From Dryomyza anilis (lineage: Eukaryota; Arthropoda; Insecta; Diptera; Dryomyzidae), in the NCBI GenBank assembly GCA_951804985.1, contig OX638133.1:5104501-5168500 (forward strand): a DNA stretch of 64,000 bases, written 5' to 3'. A program made the translations under genes and the position numbers. A model generated the notes under the pieces. It was given only the letters and a program-made list of their open reading frames with translations, ran no database searches and was not told the DNA's origin. Within the stretch, counting starts at the first letter, position 1; each line of letters starts with the position of its first letter. Positions 15,001-24,849 of this stretch are shown here, one piece after another.

Positions 15001-15574
15001 AATTTAATTTTCATCAAACATTTTTATTTTCATAAATAATTTATATATTCAATAAAAAATCATCAAAAATTAATATTTAAATCAAAAAAAATCATATTTT
15101 CATTTAAAATTCACATTTTCTTATATTTTCATTGCTCATTCATTTTTTCATGAAAATCTTGTATTTTAATTAAAATAAGAAAAATTAAATTGATTAAAAT
15201 AAACAATTTTGAGATTCCGAAAAATTACTAAATTTTAATTTGATCTCGGTTTGAATTTTATGCAACAAATTTGGCTAAAGTCCCTAAATCCCAGAATAGA
15301 ATTCACTAATATTGTGGATAATAGAATATTTATCCAGTTATACATTTTTAAAATGTAGTACGTAGTTTTAACAACTACGACTTAATATTTTGAATTATAT
15401 AAAACGCTATATAGAAACCACTAGTATCTGTAAAACTAATAAAAACAACAATATATAAAAAGTAATTTTATTTTTATTCAACAAAATTATGTTGGTTGCG
15501 CAAATAGCGCCACACTTACCGCGTCTATTAAAGGGACGCACCCTCACAGCCACTTTGATCTTATCGCTTGCCAT
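1..15574 (-). CDS. Khc-73: Kinesin-3 motor Khc-73 (KIF13-type), 5' part, five coding exons
   Basis: Minus-strand exons, in coding order, are 15574-15520, 1775-1688, 1629-949, 883-292 and 232-1 (continues off the left edge). All junctions are GT-AG and the frame is continuous, giving about 549 residues. The motor domain spans roughly residues 5-355, with P-loop GQTGSGKS at 100-107, switch I NAESSRSH at 203-210 and switch II DLAGSER at 240-246. A neck region follows, then the start of an FHA domain in the last exon (ending near GNHHFFRV). Kinesin-3 motors walk to microtubule plus ends. Khc-73/KIF13 proteins work in endosome and vesicle transport and in spindle orientation through Dlg. The stalk, the MAGUK-binding region and the CAP-Gly end lie outside the window. 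The identification rests on very close agreement with the known fly product. Kinesin-3 identity is certain; the paralogue call is very likely. Confidence 0.95.
1961..2645. repeat. Imperfect repeats with a GGAATATTT / GGCATATTT motif
   Basis: The phrase 'TTTGGCATTTTTCCGGAATAT' and close variants recurs near 2105, 2340 and 2505, each followed by a GGCATATTT-like phrase and CGGCAAAC or a related sequence. The spacing is roughly 160-240 bp. An open frame of 146 codons at 2209-2649 is made of these repeats (recurring [16 protein letters not shown] phrases) and is not a credible gene. A related, partly inverted stretch lies at about 4590-4705. The end sequence GAAATCTTTCGAAAAA near 2610 recurs at 7291. 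This is probably a degenerate non-autonomous element. Confidence 0.55.
3886..3926. repeat. Perfect 15-bp hairpin
   Basis: GTTTAATCTAGATGA at 3886-3900 is followed after 11 bases by its exact reverse complement at 3912-3926. It is isolated within plain AT-rich intron, so its role is unknown. Confidence 0.6.
5958..6634. repeat. Tandem duplication, copy 1 (677 bp)
   Basis: Starts AATAATTAGGTAGC and is repeated immediately downstream at 6635. Inside the copy, a phrase around CTGTATCTCCTAAACGAAGC recurs at about 6274, 6427 and 6578, a roughly 153-bp internal tandem repeat. The block is therefore a duplication of an already repetitive segment. Confidence 0.85.
6635..7295. repeat. Tandem duplication, copy 2 (about 660 bp)
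   Basis: Near-identical to 5958-6634. The main difference is a 19-bp deletion between direct repeats of ATTCAA (around 7040), where copy 1 has AAATTGTGTTAGAACTTCA. Near-identity elsewhere implies a recent duplication. Confidence 0.85.
8300..8380. repeat. Degenerate GACA/GACAG microsatellite
   Basis: Interrupted repeats of GACAGACAGAC and GGACAAAC type. The reverse complement is GTCY-like, so this may be the relic of a mini-me-type element in minus orientation, but no element ends are visible. Confidence 0.5.
8885..9240. mobile_element. Element remnant with GGAACCGGAATCGG subterminal repeats
   Basis: Many copies of GGAATCGGAACCG-like decamers. A longer phrase, GGATCCAATATTTCAAAGGG followed by TTTTCGTCCCTGT, occurs twice (near 8974 and 9172). 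Dense short subterminal repeats are typical of non-autonomous hAT elements. Clear terminal repeats and a target duplication were not found. Confidence 0.5.
9245..9432 (+). mobile_element. Truncated mini-me-like element
   Basis: Starts TACCCTACACTAAGAG and includes the conserved core CAGCATGATCTCCTGAGTCG, followed by GTCYGTCTG repeats at about 9359-9388. It matches the first 250 bp of the copy at 37543-38307, then stops where the palindrome at 9431 begins. Confidence 0.7.
9431..9672. mobile_element. Palindromic MITE (242 bp)
   Basis: The left arm begins TTTTTATTGGAATAAGATAA and the right arm ends with its reverse complement. The arms meet near ATTTGCCATTTGTTATTTGC. Related palindromes lie at about 9762-9981 and 13470-13725, so this is a small family. 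Confidence 0.7.
9762..10255 (-). mobile_element. Composite element: palindromic MITE plus flank, inverted relative to 13222-13725
   Basis: Contains a second copy of the palindrome (9762-9981), followed by sequence (10019-10252) that matches 13222-13452 in reverse complement. It ends in CACATTCGCCCCTTTGGAAT at about 10218. It appears to be a truncated copy of the larger element at 13222-13938. Confidence 0.6.
11430..11660. other. Less AT-rich island in Khc-73 intron 1
   Basis: A patch with CAGCCAGCCAGGCAG, CAGCGCGCCGG and CAGCCAGTCAGCC phrases that stands out from the surrounding intron. No coding motif and no splice-defined exon could be shown. It could be an intronic enhancer or an unrecognised alternative leader exon. 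Confidence 0.3.
12027..12655. mobile_element. Non-autonomous hAT-like element with 8-bp target duplication
   Basis: The left end is CAGTGTACACAC and the right end is the complement of CAGTGTTCCCATTCTACTCC. Flanks are GTACAAAA (12019-12026) and GTACAAAG (12656-12663), a 7/8 match to an 8-bp target duplication. The interior has many GGAGTAGA repeats and no transposase. Terminal CAGTG, 8-bp duplication and subterminal repeats together point to the hAT superfamily. Confidence 0.75.
12744..13012. mobile_element. Remnant with GATTAATC subterminal repeats
   Basis: GATTAATT/GATTAATC motifs cluster here, ending in ATTAATCACCACCCTT. A similar cluster lies at 29101-29240. The pattern suggests a degraded hAT-like MITE; ends and target duplication are not clear. 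Confidence 0.45.
13222..13938 (+). mobile_element. About 715-bp element with terminal inverted repeats and internal palindrome
   Basis: The left end reads ATATCGTCCCTGTCATGCCA followed by AAGGGGCGAATGTGC. The right end reads GCACATTTACCCCTTTGGCA followed by TGATAGTGACGATAT. These are inverted repeats of about 36 bp with a few mismatches. The palindromic MITE (13470-13725) sits inside. A truncated inverted copy is at 9762-10255. No transposase is present. Confidence 0.65.
14600..15135. repeat. Minisatellite, unit about 19 bp (CATCAAAAATTCATATTTT)
   Basis: About 25 degenerate head-to-tail units of TTCATATTTTCATCAAAAA, with alternating TATGTTTATC variants. An internal run near 14690-14780 reappears near 14905-14985, so there was also block duplication of several units. 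Confidence 0.85.
15520..15574 (-). CDS. Khc-73: Khc-73 first coding exon (start codon)
   Basis: This short minus-strand exon encodes [18 protein letters not shown] plus the first base of the next codon. It ends at a GTAAGT donor. The codon is completed by AA at the start of the exon at 1775, giving Glu, followed by [11 protein letters not shown], the normal kinesin-3 continuation. The ATG is in a good context (CACCATGG) and is preceded by a CAA/CAAC-rich leader. The exon is too short to be found by length alone. It is supported by the conserved kinesin beta-1 strand sequence (KVAVRVRP) and the exact phase match across a 13.7 kb intron. Confidence 0.93.
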
Positions 15575-17160
15575 GGTGTTTGTTGTACGTGTTGTTGTTG
15601 CGCTGCCTGTTTATGTGGTACTCCAAGCCCCACGCAGGGTGTAGGCGCGCAGTGGGGAATATTTTTATTTCCTTTTTATTTCCGCTTTTACGATGAGCAG
15701 TGAGCAGCACAGCAGAGCCCGAATATTGTATGTGCGCCCGAAGCAGCAGCAGAAACAGCTGCGTCAACAGCAAACTGCCTGAATATTCTCTATTGTTGTT
15801 GCTGGAAAAATGTAGTTTTTGCTGCGATTTGTTTGCACGAAATTATGATGAAAGTGCGGTGGTGGCGGCGGCTCAAACAGACGGATGCGTTGCACGCACA
15901 AATGTGACAATAACAATGAATGGCAGAGCGCAGTAGCGCAGCGGGCGGGGGTTCAAATTGACGTTGGGCTGATGACGCTGACTCAGAAGAGTATGAGTTG
16001 TTGTTTTTTTTTTGTTTGTTGTGTTTTTTATTAATTAAAAACGAAGTTGCACGCGATTTATTCAGACGTTGACGTCGACTGCTGCAGTGACTGAGGTGGA
16101 GCAGCTGATTGTGACATTGAATGCGTTGGAATGACGTTTGTGTTGTTGTCGTTTGTTTGTTTTTTTATTATTTTTTATGATTGCTTCAGTTGTTGCAGTT
16201 GAGATCAATATTTGTTGTGTTGCACTCTGACTTTTGTGAGGTTCGGTGCATTGCACAAAACTCAATACCTCCCTGTCTCACTCACTTTCTGACAATTTCT
16301 CTGTCTTCTACACAGCAAATAACAATGCAAACGCAATGAATGATTAATGAATGAGCCAAGCAATTAATTATTAAATTAATTGTAACCAGACGACACTCAG
16401 CGAAATTATGTTGTTGCGTGCGTTATTATGCGTGCTTTTTAATGTGAAGTTTTTGTTAGTTTAGTGTAAACTTAATTAGCATAGAATTAGAGTGTGATTT
16501 TTATTTTGTTTGTGCACTATTCGTTGTGTTTGCAGAGCATTGATGAGTTGTAGTAGTTGTTGTTGGTTGGTTTGCTGCTGTTGCTGTGGGAATTGTAGCG
16601 ACGCAGTTAAAATCTCGTTGTATAAATGTAATAAATAAAAAATGAATGCATAATATACACACAAAAACACACACTCGCAACAGCACGACGAAAATGATGA
16701 ATTGCACAAATTATTATTTTTGCATTATTTTTTAAATGTTATTTTAAAAAGGAGCTGCCTCCGCGACGCACAATACGATCGCAAACAACAATTAGCACTT
16801 TACTTTTTATTAAAATTTCTATTTTTTGCAGTTCCTAAAATTTTCTTTGCCCTGTTTTAGTAGTGCTTCTTTTTTTTCTGCAACTTCTTTGCACCGAGTT
16901 TTTTTTCGCTGCTTCTGCTTGAAGAATCGATTTTTATCGTCGTTGATTTTGCGAAAAATTTTGTTTCCTTTTTATGCCTTTTACTTTATATGTTTGCACT
17001 ATTTGTTGGTTGTAAAAGTTGCAGTGTAGCTTTTTGTATTTAGTTTTCGCGTTTTTTATAATTAATTTAGCTGTTTTCTGCAATATTTTCACAAATTTTC
17101 AGCAGGTTACACAGCGACGTACAACAGAAAAACACTTGACACGAGTCGCCATATTTGATT
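15575..17160 (-). promoter_or_regulatory. Khc-73: Probable Khc-73 5' UTR and promoter region
   Basis: Going upstream of the start codon on the minus strand, base composition becomes less AT-rich than the flanks. Runs of CAA/CAG-type trinucleotides appear (read as GTT/TTG on the plus strand), which is typical of fly neural-gene leaders. I see no TATA box at a useful position and cannot place the transcription start or rule out a non-coding first exon further upstream. Open frames here look accidental: they follow the trinucleotide repeats and have no recognisable domain. The assignment is inferred from position and composition only. Confidence 0.5.
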
Positions 17161-17447
17161 ATTGACTTGACTTTAGTCAGTGTTGCATAGTACGCACTTT
17201 CGTAATATTTAGAGTACACTTTTATTAAGTACTTTTTTTTGTAATTTTGTAGGAATATTATTTGAGTTTATTTTTTTGGATGACGAAATTTTATATACGT
17301 TTTAAACATTTTGCGTCAAGTCTTTTATTATTTTTTGTCGTCAGTTTAGATTCGACGTTTTGTTTTGACAAGAAAATTTAGTACATTTTGGATTCGATGT
17401 GAAAATTTTGTACCTTTTTCAAAATGTTTCCGTCTGTTCTTTGTCTA

Positions 17448-17478
<31 letters not shown>

Positions 17479-20084
17479 GGTCGTCAGTTTTGGTAATTTT
17501 TTTACCTTTTGAAATTTTTTTTCTGCCCTGGATTTTTGTTTTTTTTTGTTGATTGGTTTGAAAACCAATATATATATATTTTTTGACAAAAGTATGTTTA
17601 TATATATAATCGTATGTTTTTATTTTTTAATGATGCATTTTTATTTTCTGAAAATGCAACACTGACTTTAGTGATGTTTTATTAGGTACTCAATACTTTG
17701 TATTCGATTTTTTTCATTTATCGATATCGAATATTTTTGTGGCGAAAAGTATTGCATTTAAAGAAAATTAAAAGTATCATAAAATAAATGAAAAAAAAGT
17801 GTGATTTAACATAAAAACGTCATTGTTGGTTTTCATAATTTATAAATCACTAAATTTTAGAAACGTACAAAAAAAAAACAATTGAAGGTCAAACAAAGAA
17901 AATAAAGTATATACTAAAACTTTTTCAAAAGGTACAAAATTTTCGAGCCCAATCAAAACTGACAAACAAAATGTATCATACCAAAACTCTTAGTACTTTT
18001 AATCATGATTCAAAAACAAGATATTACTCAATATGCCATTTCACTTAATATTGACTTGCGAATGCTTTGAAATCAATCATTACTTTCAAATCGTAGAGTT
18101 GAGGTTAACGTTTGAAACACCTTTAACCTAAATTTAAGAATCATAGCTTTTTCAATAAAAACTGGCAGCTTAACCTTAACTTGAAAAACTGGTAGCTTAA
18201 CCTTCACTTAAAAATTCCCTTATATTCAAATCGATATTAACACTAATTCTTAAATTGATTTCAACGTTTACTTCAAATCAAGATTTACCCTTATTTTCAA
18301 TTCGATATCAAATTAACCAACATTTAGTTTTTTTCTTTTTAATTTTGACTTAATCCTGCAAAATAAGTAAAAAAGGGGGATTCTCATATAGGACAACAAA
18401 AAGGGCATTTTTCAATTCATTATCCCGTTATATGTCATCCAACCAATATCGTACACTTCTAGCCCGAACGCCAAGACAACTTCAGAAAATCGATGCCAGC
18501 ATCCAAAATGTGGTAGACGAGTTTTTCTAAGCGTGCATGTTTCAAGCTCTCGAATATAATTCTTGAGCCTATTCAATGTTTGCGGGGCGGTCGGTATATT
18601 GTGTTATATATTTACAGAAGTCCATACACTAAAAGTCCATACACTAATACTAAGCTATTAGATTTGGACGCGCGTTGTTGTTATATTTTTTGTCAGGGTT
18701 TCTATTGCAATCATAAAAAACTTACTGTTTTTACCGTCATTACATTTTTGCTCCTAATTTTCACTGCCCTTTTTGGTAATGTTATTATCAAATCGTTTTC
18801 AAATTCAGTGTAAGCGCTATTTTATTTTATATTTGAAACAGATTTGAAAAACACACTAGACCTAAATATCTGACGTGTTTTTCATGAAAAATATGTTATT
18901 TTACACAAATGAACTGTTTTGAGCTGAATGGCACTTTTAAAATGGTAAATTTACAGATCCTGCAATGTTTTGTATATAAACACATTTGAAGTGTGTAAAA
19001 ATCACGTCTAGCACACACACATATATGTGTAACAAGATAATTAGCTGACGCGAACGCTCTTGTCTGCGTCATTTTAGATGACTCTACAGAAAAGAAAACT
19101 TGTATATTTTAAATAAAATAAATATGCAAGGGTTATTGGTGAATGTGAATTTTATTTGAGTGCAATTGAAATGACATCTCCCAAAATGTACATACATGTT
19201 TGCGGACATGCGTTAAACAGTTGTGAACTTTTTTTTTTGTACAGAATTTTTTTCACATTTGTTGAATCCGCCCGGTTTAGATGATATAAAGTTTTCTAAT
19301 AATATTTAACCTTAAAAAAACTACCCGTTCTGTTGTGCATTTTTAACACGCATTCTGTGAATAAATACAGGGGTTTGTGTGTATTTTGTACACTCATAAA
19401 ATTGTATTTTGACACTACAGATTTAGTTCTACTTACTTTATGTGTAAATTTTATTTTTACACATTCGTTGGAATTTACTACAATAATAAGAGGAAACCGG
19501 TTTCCTACATTTATTATAGTAAATTTTTCTTAGATTGTAGATTTTTAATATATAAATACATAAAAAATCTAATTTTTTCAACTTTTAGCTTATTAAATTA
19601 TTAAAATCACTCATATGCTTTATTATTCTGAGCCCTGAGGAATATATAAATGTTCAAAATACAAAATAAACATATATTACAGAAATCTATAAGATAAATT
19701 AGTTAATTTAGTTTCAATTCAAGACTTCAAATTTAATTAAATTTTGCAGTAAACAATTTTTTCAAGTGACGAAAGGAAATAAATGTTTAGAATGATGACA
19801 AATACAAATAATATTTATAAGATTTGCTATTCAATTAATTTAATTCCATTTAATAATTTGACTTTTTTAATATTTATTTGGAAAAAATAAGAAAAAATAA
19901 ATAAAAACATTCAAAAGTATTTTTCGAATTTCGCTAAACTGTCAAAAGTCCACTTTGAATTTTCTGCGGTTTGTGTACTTACTTAGGCAGCATTAAACAT
20001 TTGCTACTGCAGGCGGCGCACAGATGGCGCTGAGAATTACAGGGTATTTCAAACATTAAATTTCTATTTATTTTTTTAATTTTC
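17161..20084. other. Intergenic, no gene found
   Basis: AT-rich sequence upstream of the Khc-73 leader. An (ATTT)n microsatellite lies at about 17446-17472. Two inverted phrases (TTTTGTACCTTTTTCAAAA near 17406 and its complement near 17925) hint at a degraded palindrome. Short open frames (18580-18813, 19333-19533) lack motifs and are not supported as genes. A CTCF-like AGATGGCGCTG lies near 20023. Confidence 0.6.
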
Positions 20085-20637
20085 ACTAAAAATTAAAATA
20101 TTCATTAAAAAATTCAAATTTTCGTTAAAAATCAAATTTGCATTTATTATACTAATGTTCACTAAAAATTCATATTTTACATTAAAAATTAAAATGTTCA
20201 CTGAAAATTCAATTTATCACTAATGAATATTTTTTTTTCAAAAAAAAACTTTTTTTCATTAAAACAATAATTTTTCACTTAAAAAATCAATTTGTTACTA
20301 AAAATTTAATTTTTTACTAAAAATTCAAGTTTTTACTAAAAATACTTATAGTTAAAATATTCAGAAAAAATTCAAATCTTCACTAAAAATTCAAATTTTC
20401 ACTTAAAAATTTTTACAAAAATTAAAATTTTCACTAAAAATTAATTTTTTACTAAAAATTATTTTTTTACTAAAAATTAATTTTTTACTAAAAATTAATT
20501 TTTTACTAAAAATTAATTTTTTACTAAAAATTAATTTTTTACTAAAAATTAATTTTTTTACTAAAAATTAATTTTTCACTAAAAATTATTTTTTTTTTTA
20601 ATAAAAATTCAATTTTTCACTTAAAATTTAAACTTTG
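20085..20637. repeat. Minisatellite, unit about 17-20 bp (ACTAAAAATTAATTTTTT)
   Basis: Degenerate ATTTTCACTAAAAATTCAA units in the left half give way to near-perfect 17-18-bp CTAAAAATTAATTTTTTA units at about 20400-20600. The homogeneous core within degenerate flanks suggests recent local expansion. Confidence 0.85.
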
Positions 20638-22582
20638 AATTCCAAACTTTTAATTTTCTGTTTTTATTAAATCACCAACTGGTTCTGTAAATTTAGGGCG
20701 CGGTATTCATGCGATACATAAAATGACTGCAATTTTCCAAAAAACATTCCATGATGTTGACCTAATAATGGGGGATATTCTCAATGTAATAAAATTTTAG
20801 CAATGCAATTTTTTAATTGGACAAATAAATGCTTAAATAATTGCAATGTTGCTTACTGTGTCGACTATAAAATAAAAAAGAAAGAAGAAACAAAAAATGC
20901 ACCTTCATTCAAGGACGTTTTGCCTTTTAAAACAAACCATCAATTTAAAGGCTTCCAATGAAAGAGTATATTTTACATCATAACTTCCGGTTAAGGTTAA
21001 CTAAGTGATACAGATCGGTTTTTTGAACTTTTGTTTTTTCAATTTAATTAACTGGCAACAAGTTGCGGTTTATTTTAGTTGTTGAAAAAATCGTGACAAT
21101 TTGTTGTTTTCAAAATTGACAATGAATTCATTTGGGTTACTGAATAAATATAAATTTTACTTAATTAACTAAAGTTTTTGTTTTGTTTTAATTTAATAAA
21201 CATATTATTGTATCTGAAGCTTACTATATGCTCGATGCTAGATCCAAAAAATTGAGTTGGCTCTAATTAAACCCGCGATTATTATTTTTTGAGGCGTTAT
21301 TTGTCGAGACATTTCTGTCCACAGACAATTTATTCATAAAGAAATGCATTCCCTATACACTGCATTCTCGAGACAATGCATTTCCCACACAATTTATTTC
21401 CCAGACAATTTTTCACTTAGAATATTCATCCGGGAGATTATTTCCCCCCTATAAAATTTATCGCCGATCAGCTATTTTCCGAGAACAATTCATTCAAGAG
21501 TGTTCTTCCTGAGGTAATTAGTTTCATGAATAACACTACTGAAAATAACGAGATGCAATAAACGTCATTTGAAAGATCTAAATATAGATCTAATATCTAA
21601 AATTTTGTAGATATAAATAAAATATAATAAATGATAATATATGATTTATTTATTTATATTATTAATAAAAAATCCTTGAATAACAGATTTCATTGAAATT
21701 CTGAAAACATAAGTAAACGATCTGACATGGAATTTAATTATTTGATTACACTCAAAATAATCAATATTATTTTTAGTAAATTTATTATTTTAAATAAACT
21801 TTAAGTAACTGATTCGTAAAATTTACAAAATGAATTCGAGATGAAAACTTATGAAGCTTTTGAATATATTTTACACAACAATTGTATTTTGTTTTTAAAT
21901 CAAGTCTTAAAAAAAGTCCATTTTTCGAAAAGAAAAAACAGAAAACCTTCTCCAAAATTAAATCAAGTTATATCTACCATACAGATCCTTAATTGAAGGG
22001 TTTGGTGCAAAAAGGGTTAATCCATTTTCTCACTTTGCTGTAAAATTAATAAAAACGGTTTAAATGTACAAATAATAAAAATTTCTTAGAGAAAGAATGA
22101 TAAAAAATGTAAAATACACCGAATACTCAGTGTCATATGCAGTTAATTTCAGTATTTCAATTTTAACTGCACATCATCATAGACCTCTTCACTGCAGTTT
22201 TGTTTTGTTTGTGTTTTGTTTTGACAGTACTTTGTGCTTTGTTGTTGTGAGCAAGATATTTATTTGATTTTCAAACATAGAGTTGGCGACTGTAAATGTT
22301 TTGAAACAAAGTGAATGACTTAAACTAAAATTAATCTAGCACTTTAGACTAGACTTGGTTGCACACTTGCCTGAATGGTATTAGACCTAACTATATAATC
22401 AGATTCCTGAGATAGACTTGACCTATAGAACAAAATAGCAAAACAGTCATAAATAATCTGAACATTATAGGTATGCTACAACTGAAAACGTTTTCAGATG
22501 TTGTATCATGCGAAGCACAATAGATTTATTCAGGTCGCAGTGCATTAACCCATTTCAATATTAATAATTAAATAATTAATTA
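20638..22582. other. Intergenic, no gene found
   Basis: AT-rich, with only short non-coding frames. I see no recognisable gene, RNA or element ends. The phrase ACAATTYATTCYYGAGA and variants recur loosely at 21310-21490. Confidence 0.5.
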
Positions 22583-22592
22583 AATAAATCAA

Positions 22593-22690
<98 letters not shown>
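22583..22690. repeat. (AAAT)n microsatellite, about 108 bp
   Basis: An almost uninterrupted run of AAAT tetranucleotides, with one CAAT interruption near the left end. Confidence 0.97.
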
Positions 22691-22691
<1 letters not shown>

Positions 22692-22916
22692 CACCTCGCT
22701 TCGCTAAACTAGTTTTATGTACACTATAAAAATATTATGCAAAGAGATTTATCGGAAAATATAACCTAAGAAAATTCAAAGAATGCATTAAGCTATCAAA
22801 GAAAAACCTAAGAATTCTTACGATAGTGTAAATATCCGACAAACATGCATAGACAAAAATATCATACTATATATGAATTTGTTCATCAATGTTTTGAATT
22901 TGTCATTACGAATCAA

Positions 22917-23253
22917 CACAGAAAAAATAATTGACGTAAATATAGCAACTGATATTAATTGCATTGCATTCAATCCAGCAATGAAATTCACTAATTTAAT
23001 GAAAACATTTGCTATTGTTCGTTATATAAGCAATTGCGTTCGTTAATATGAATATTTGTACGTCAATGCAGCAAATAATTTAGTCGGCGCAGTTTTAGCA
23101 AATATAATTGCTGAAACTGCGCACAAATATTCATATTAGCAAACGAAATTTGCTGATTTAAAGAAGAAAGCAAATGTTTTCATTAAATTAGTGAATTTCA
23201 TTGAATGCAATTAATATCGGTTGCTATATGTACCCCGATTATTTTTTTCAGTG
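22917..23253. mobile_element. Palindromic CACAG-ended MITE (337 bp)
   Basis: The left end is CACAGAAAAAATAATTGACG. The right end is the complement of CACTGAAAAAAATAATCGGG. The arms match over most of their length through GATATTAATTGCATT and AAAACATTTGCT. The flanks are AA on both sides, a 2-bp target duplication like that of the CACAG elements in the acyltransferase introns. Confidence 0.75.
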
Positions 23254-23280
23254 AACCAATCATCAAATTCGGTTCATGTA

Positions 23281-23692
23281 CATTTCCCCGAAACCCATTA
23301 CCATGAAAGACATTTCACCGCAGCCATTTCCCCGAATGGACATTTCCTCGAACAGGCACTTTCCTGAGATATTACCCCGAACGGCACTTCCCCGAATGGA
23401 CAATTCTTCGGAATTTGCGTGGGAAAAAGTGGGCGAAAGTGCGAAAAAGACCGAAATTGCTAAAATCGATAGCAGACATCGTTGGAAATCGAATGGTACC
23501 ATTTGGAGTGGTTTATGACCTCCAAAAGGGGTAAAAAAGACCAAACAATTTTTTTTTATTTCGGAAATCGATATCATTAGAAGCCTAATGTCAATTCCGG
23601 GAAGTGGCCGTTCGGGGAAATGTCCATTCGGGGAAATGTCCATTTCGGGGAATTGTCCATTTCGGGGAATGTCATTCGGGGTAATGGCTTTC
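23281..23692. mobile_element. Fold-back element built of TTCCCCGAATGGACA repeats
   Basis: About five copies of TTCCCCGAATGGACA-like units lie in the left arm. About five reverse-complement units (TGTCCATTCGGGGAA) lie in the right arm, around a single-copy centre (about 23411-23600). The 126-codon minus-strand frame across it merely translates the repeats and is not a gene. The GC-rich, cleanly periodic arms stand out from the neighbouring AT-rich DNA. Confidence 0.75.
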
Positions 23693-24849
23693 CTTCTACG
23701 CCAAATTCATTCCATTTATAAATCGTTCTAAATCAATTAATCATTTTCAAATCTGCTAATCAAAACGGCGGAATGTCATTCAATTATACAATTTAAAAAT
23801 TAAAAAACAGTCAGTTAATATCAAATTTTAAATATATGTGATATTTTGACTATAGACGATATGACAACTAGTTTAAACTAAAGTTTAATTTGTAAATTGG
23901 GACCAGCTCTAATATTTCTATTATATTTATCAATACTTTATATGAAATATTTTCAACTTAATGTGAATGCAAATATTTATTTAGTAAAATGTTTCGATAC
24001 TTAGCTATTTTCACAAAGTTTTACATTATAATGCGCTATCTAAAAACAATGCAGCTAAAAAGATAATAATAAATAAAAAGCTTTTATATGAGCTTTCAAC
24101 TAAAATTATTTTTAGTGTAATGATATTAGATAATAGAAATGATAGTGTGTAATTGCAGTCCAATGCCTTAGACATTTATACTAATCTCTTTAAGACGATG
24201 CTTTGAAAAAAAATAATTCACATTAAATATCGTTTTTTATTTTGATTTTGATATATCACAATTTGTTCAACTGATTCTTGAAGAATTTACTTCTAAGATA
24301 GTTCATTAATAAATATAATAAATACAGCAAACACATTTGTTATATTAACGAAACCATTTTGCTGTAATAACGAAATAAATTAGTGAAACTATGAGCATAA
24401 GATCTATTTGGTAATTTAACTGACAAAGTAAAAATACAATTATCAGTTCCTGATCATGATTCTAACACAATTTCTACAAGGGCGATTCTCAAACCACATT
24501 AAGGGTATTCATTTCACTTCGTATCTACTGCGTATATGCGTATGTCATAAAAATTATAAACTTTAAGATGTACAATTTTTACGAAATTCTCATATACGCA
24601 GGCGATACGAATTGAAATTAATATCCTTAATATGATTATTAAAAATTAACGCGTATTTTGTAGCTTTTCAACAGTTTTTTTTTTCATTTCAAAAAACTTT
24701 TTTGCTTTTTTTCCGTGTATTTTCAGCAAACAACTAATGCAAATTCATGAATAACAAAATACGTTTCTAATCAATATTAGTCGTTGCAATTGCATTCAAG
24801 GGAGTAGTAATAGAAACAATTCAAAACTAGTACGACGTTGCTTTTAAAT
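23693..24849. other. Upstream region of acyltransferase gene A, no element recognised
   Basis: AT-rich. No TATA box lies at the position used by genes B-D (115 bp before the ATG), so gene A seems to use a different promoter type. No sequence shared with the B-D promoter block was found. Confidence 0.5.

Larger units (their letters stand above)
1776..15519 (-). other. Khc-73: Khc-73 intron 1 (13.7 kb), repeat-rich
   Basis: This is the intron between the first and second coding exons. It contains the repeats listed separately: about 1960-2650, 5958-7295, 8300-8380, 8885-9240, 9245-10255, 12027-12655, 12744-13012, 13222-13938 and 14600-15135. The rest (for example 2650-4560, 4710-5957, 7300-8130, 10256-11420, 13940-14600 and 15136-15519) is AT-rich with no recognisable gene or element. 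Open frames found there, such as those near 10568-10819 and 3207-3401, lack motifs and are not supported. Confidence 0.85.

Noticed and set aside
14600..15135. Considered the regular 19-bp array as a CRISPR-like or regulatory array
   Set aside because: There are no unique spacers. Units are degenerate head-to-tail AT-rich repeats, that is, an ordinary minisatellite in a eukaryotic intron.
23263..23643. A 126-codon minus-strand open frame
   Set aside because: It is produced by the CCCCGAATGG repeat arms. The periodic G-rich and P-rich phrases are repeat translations.
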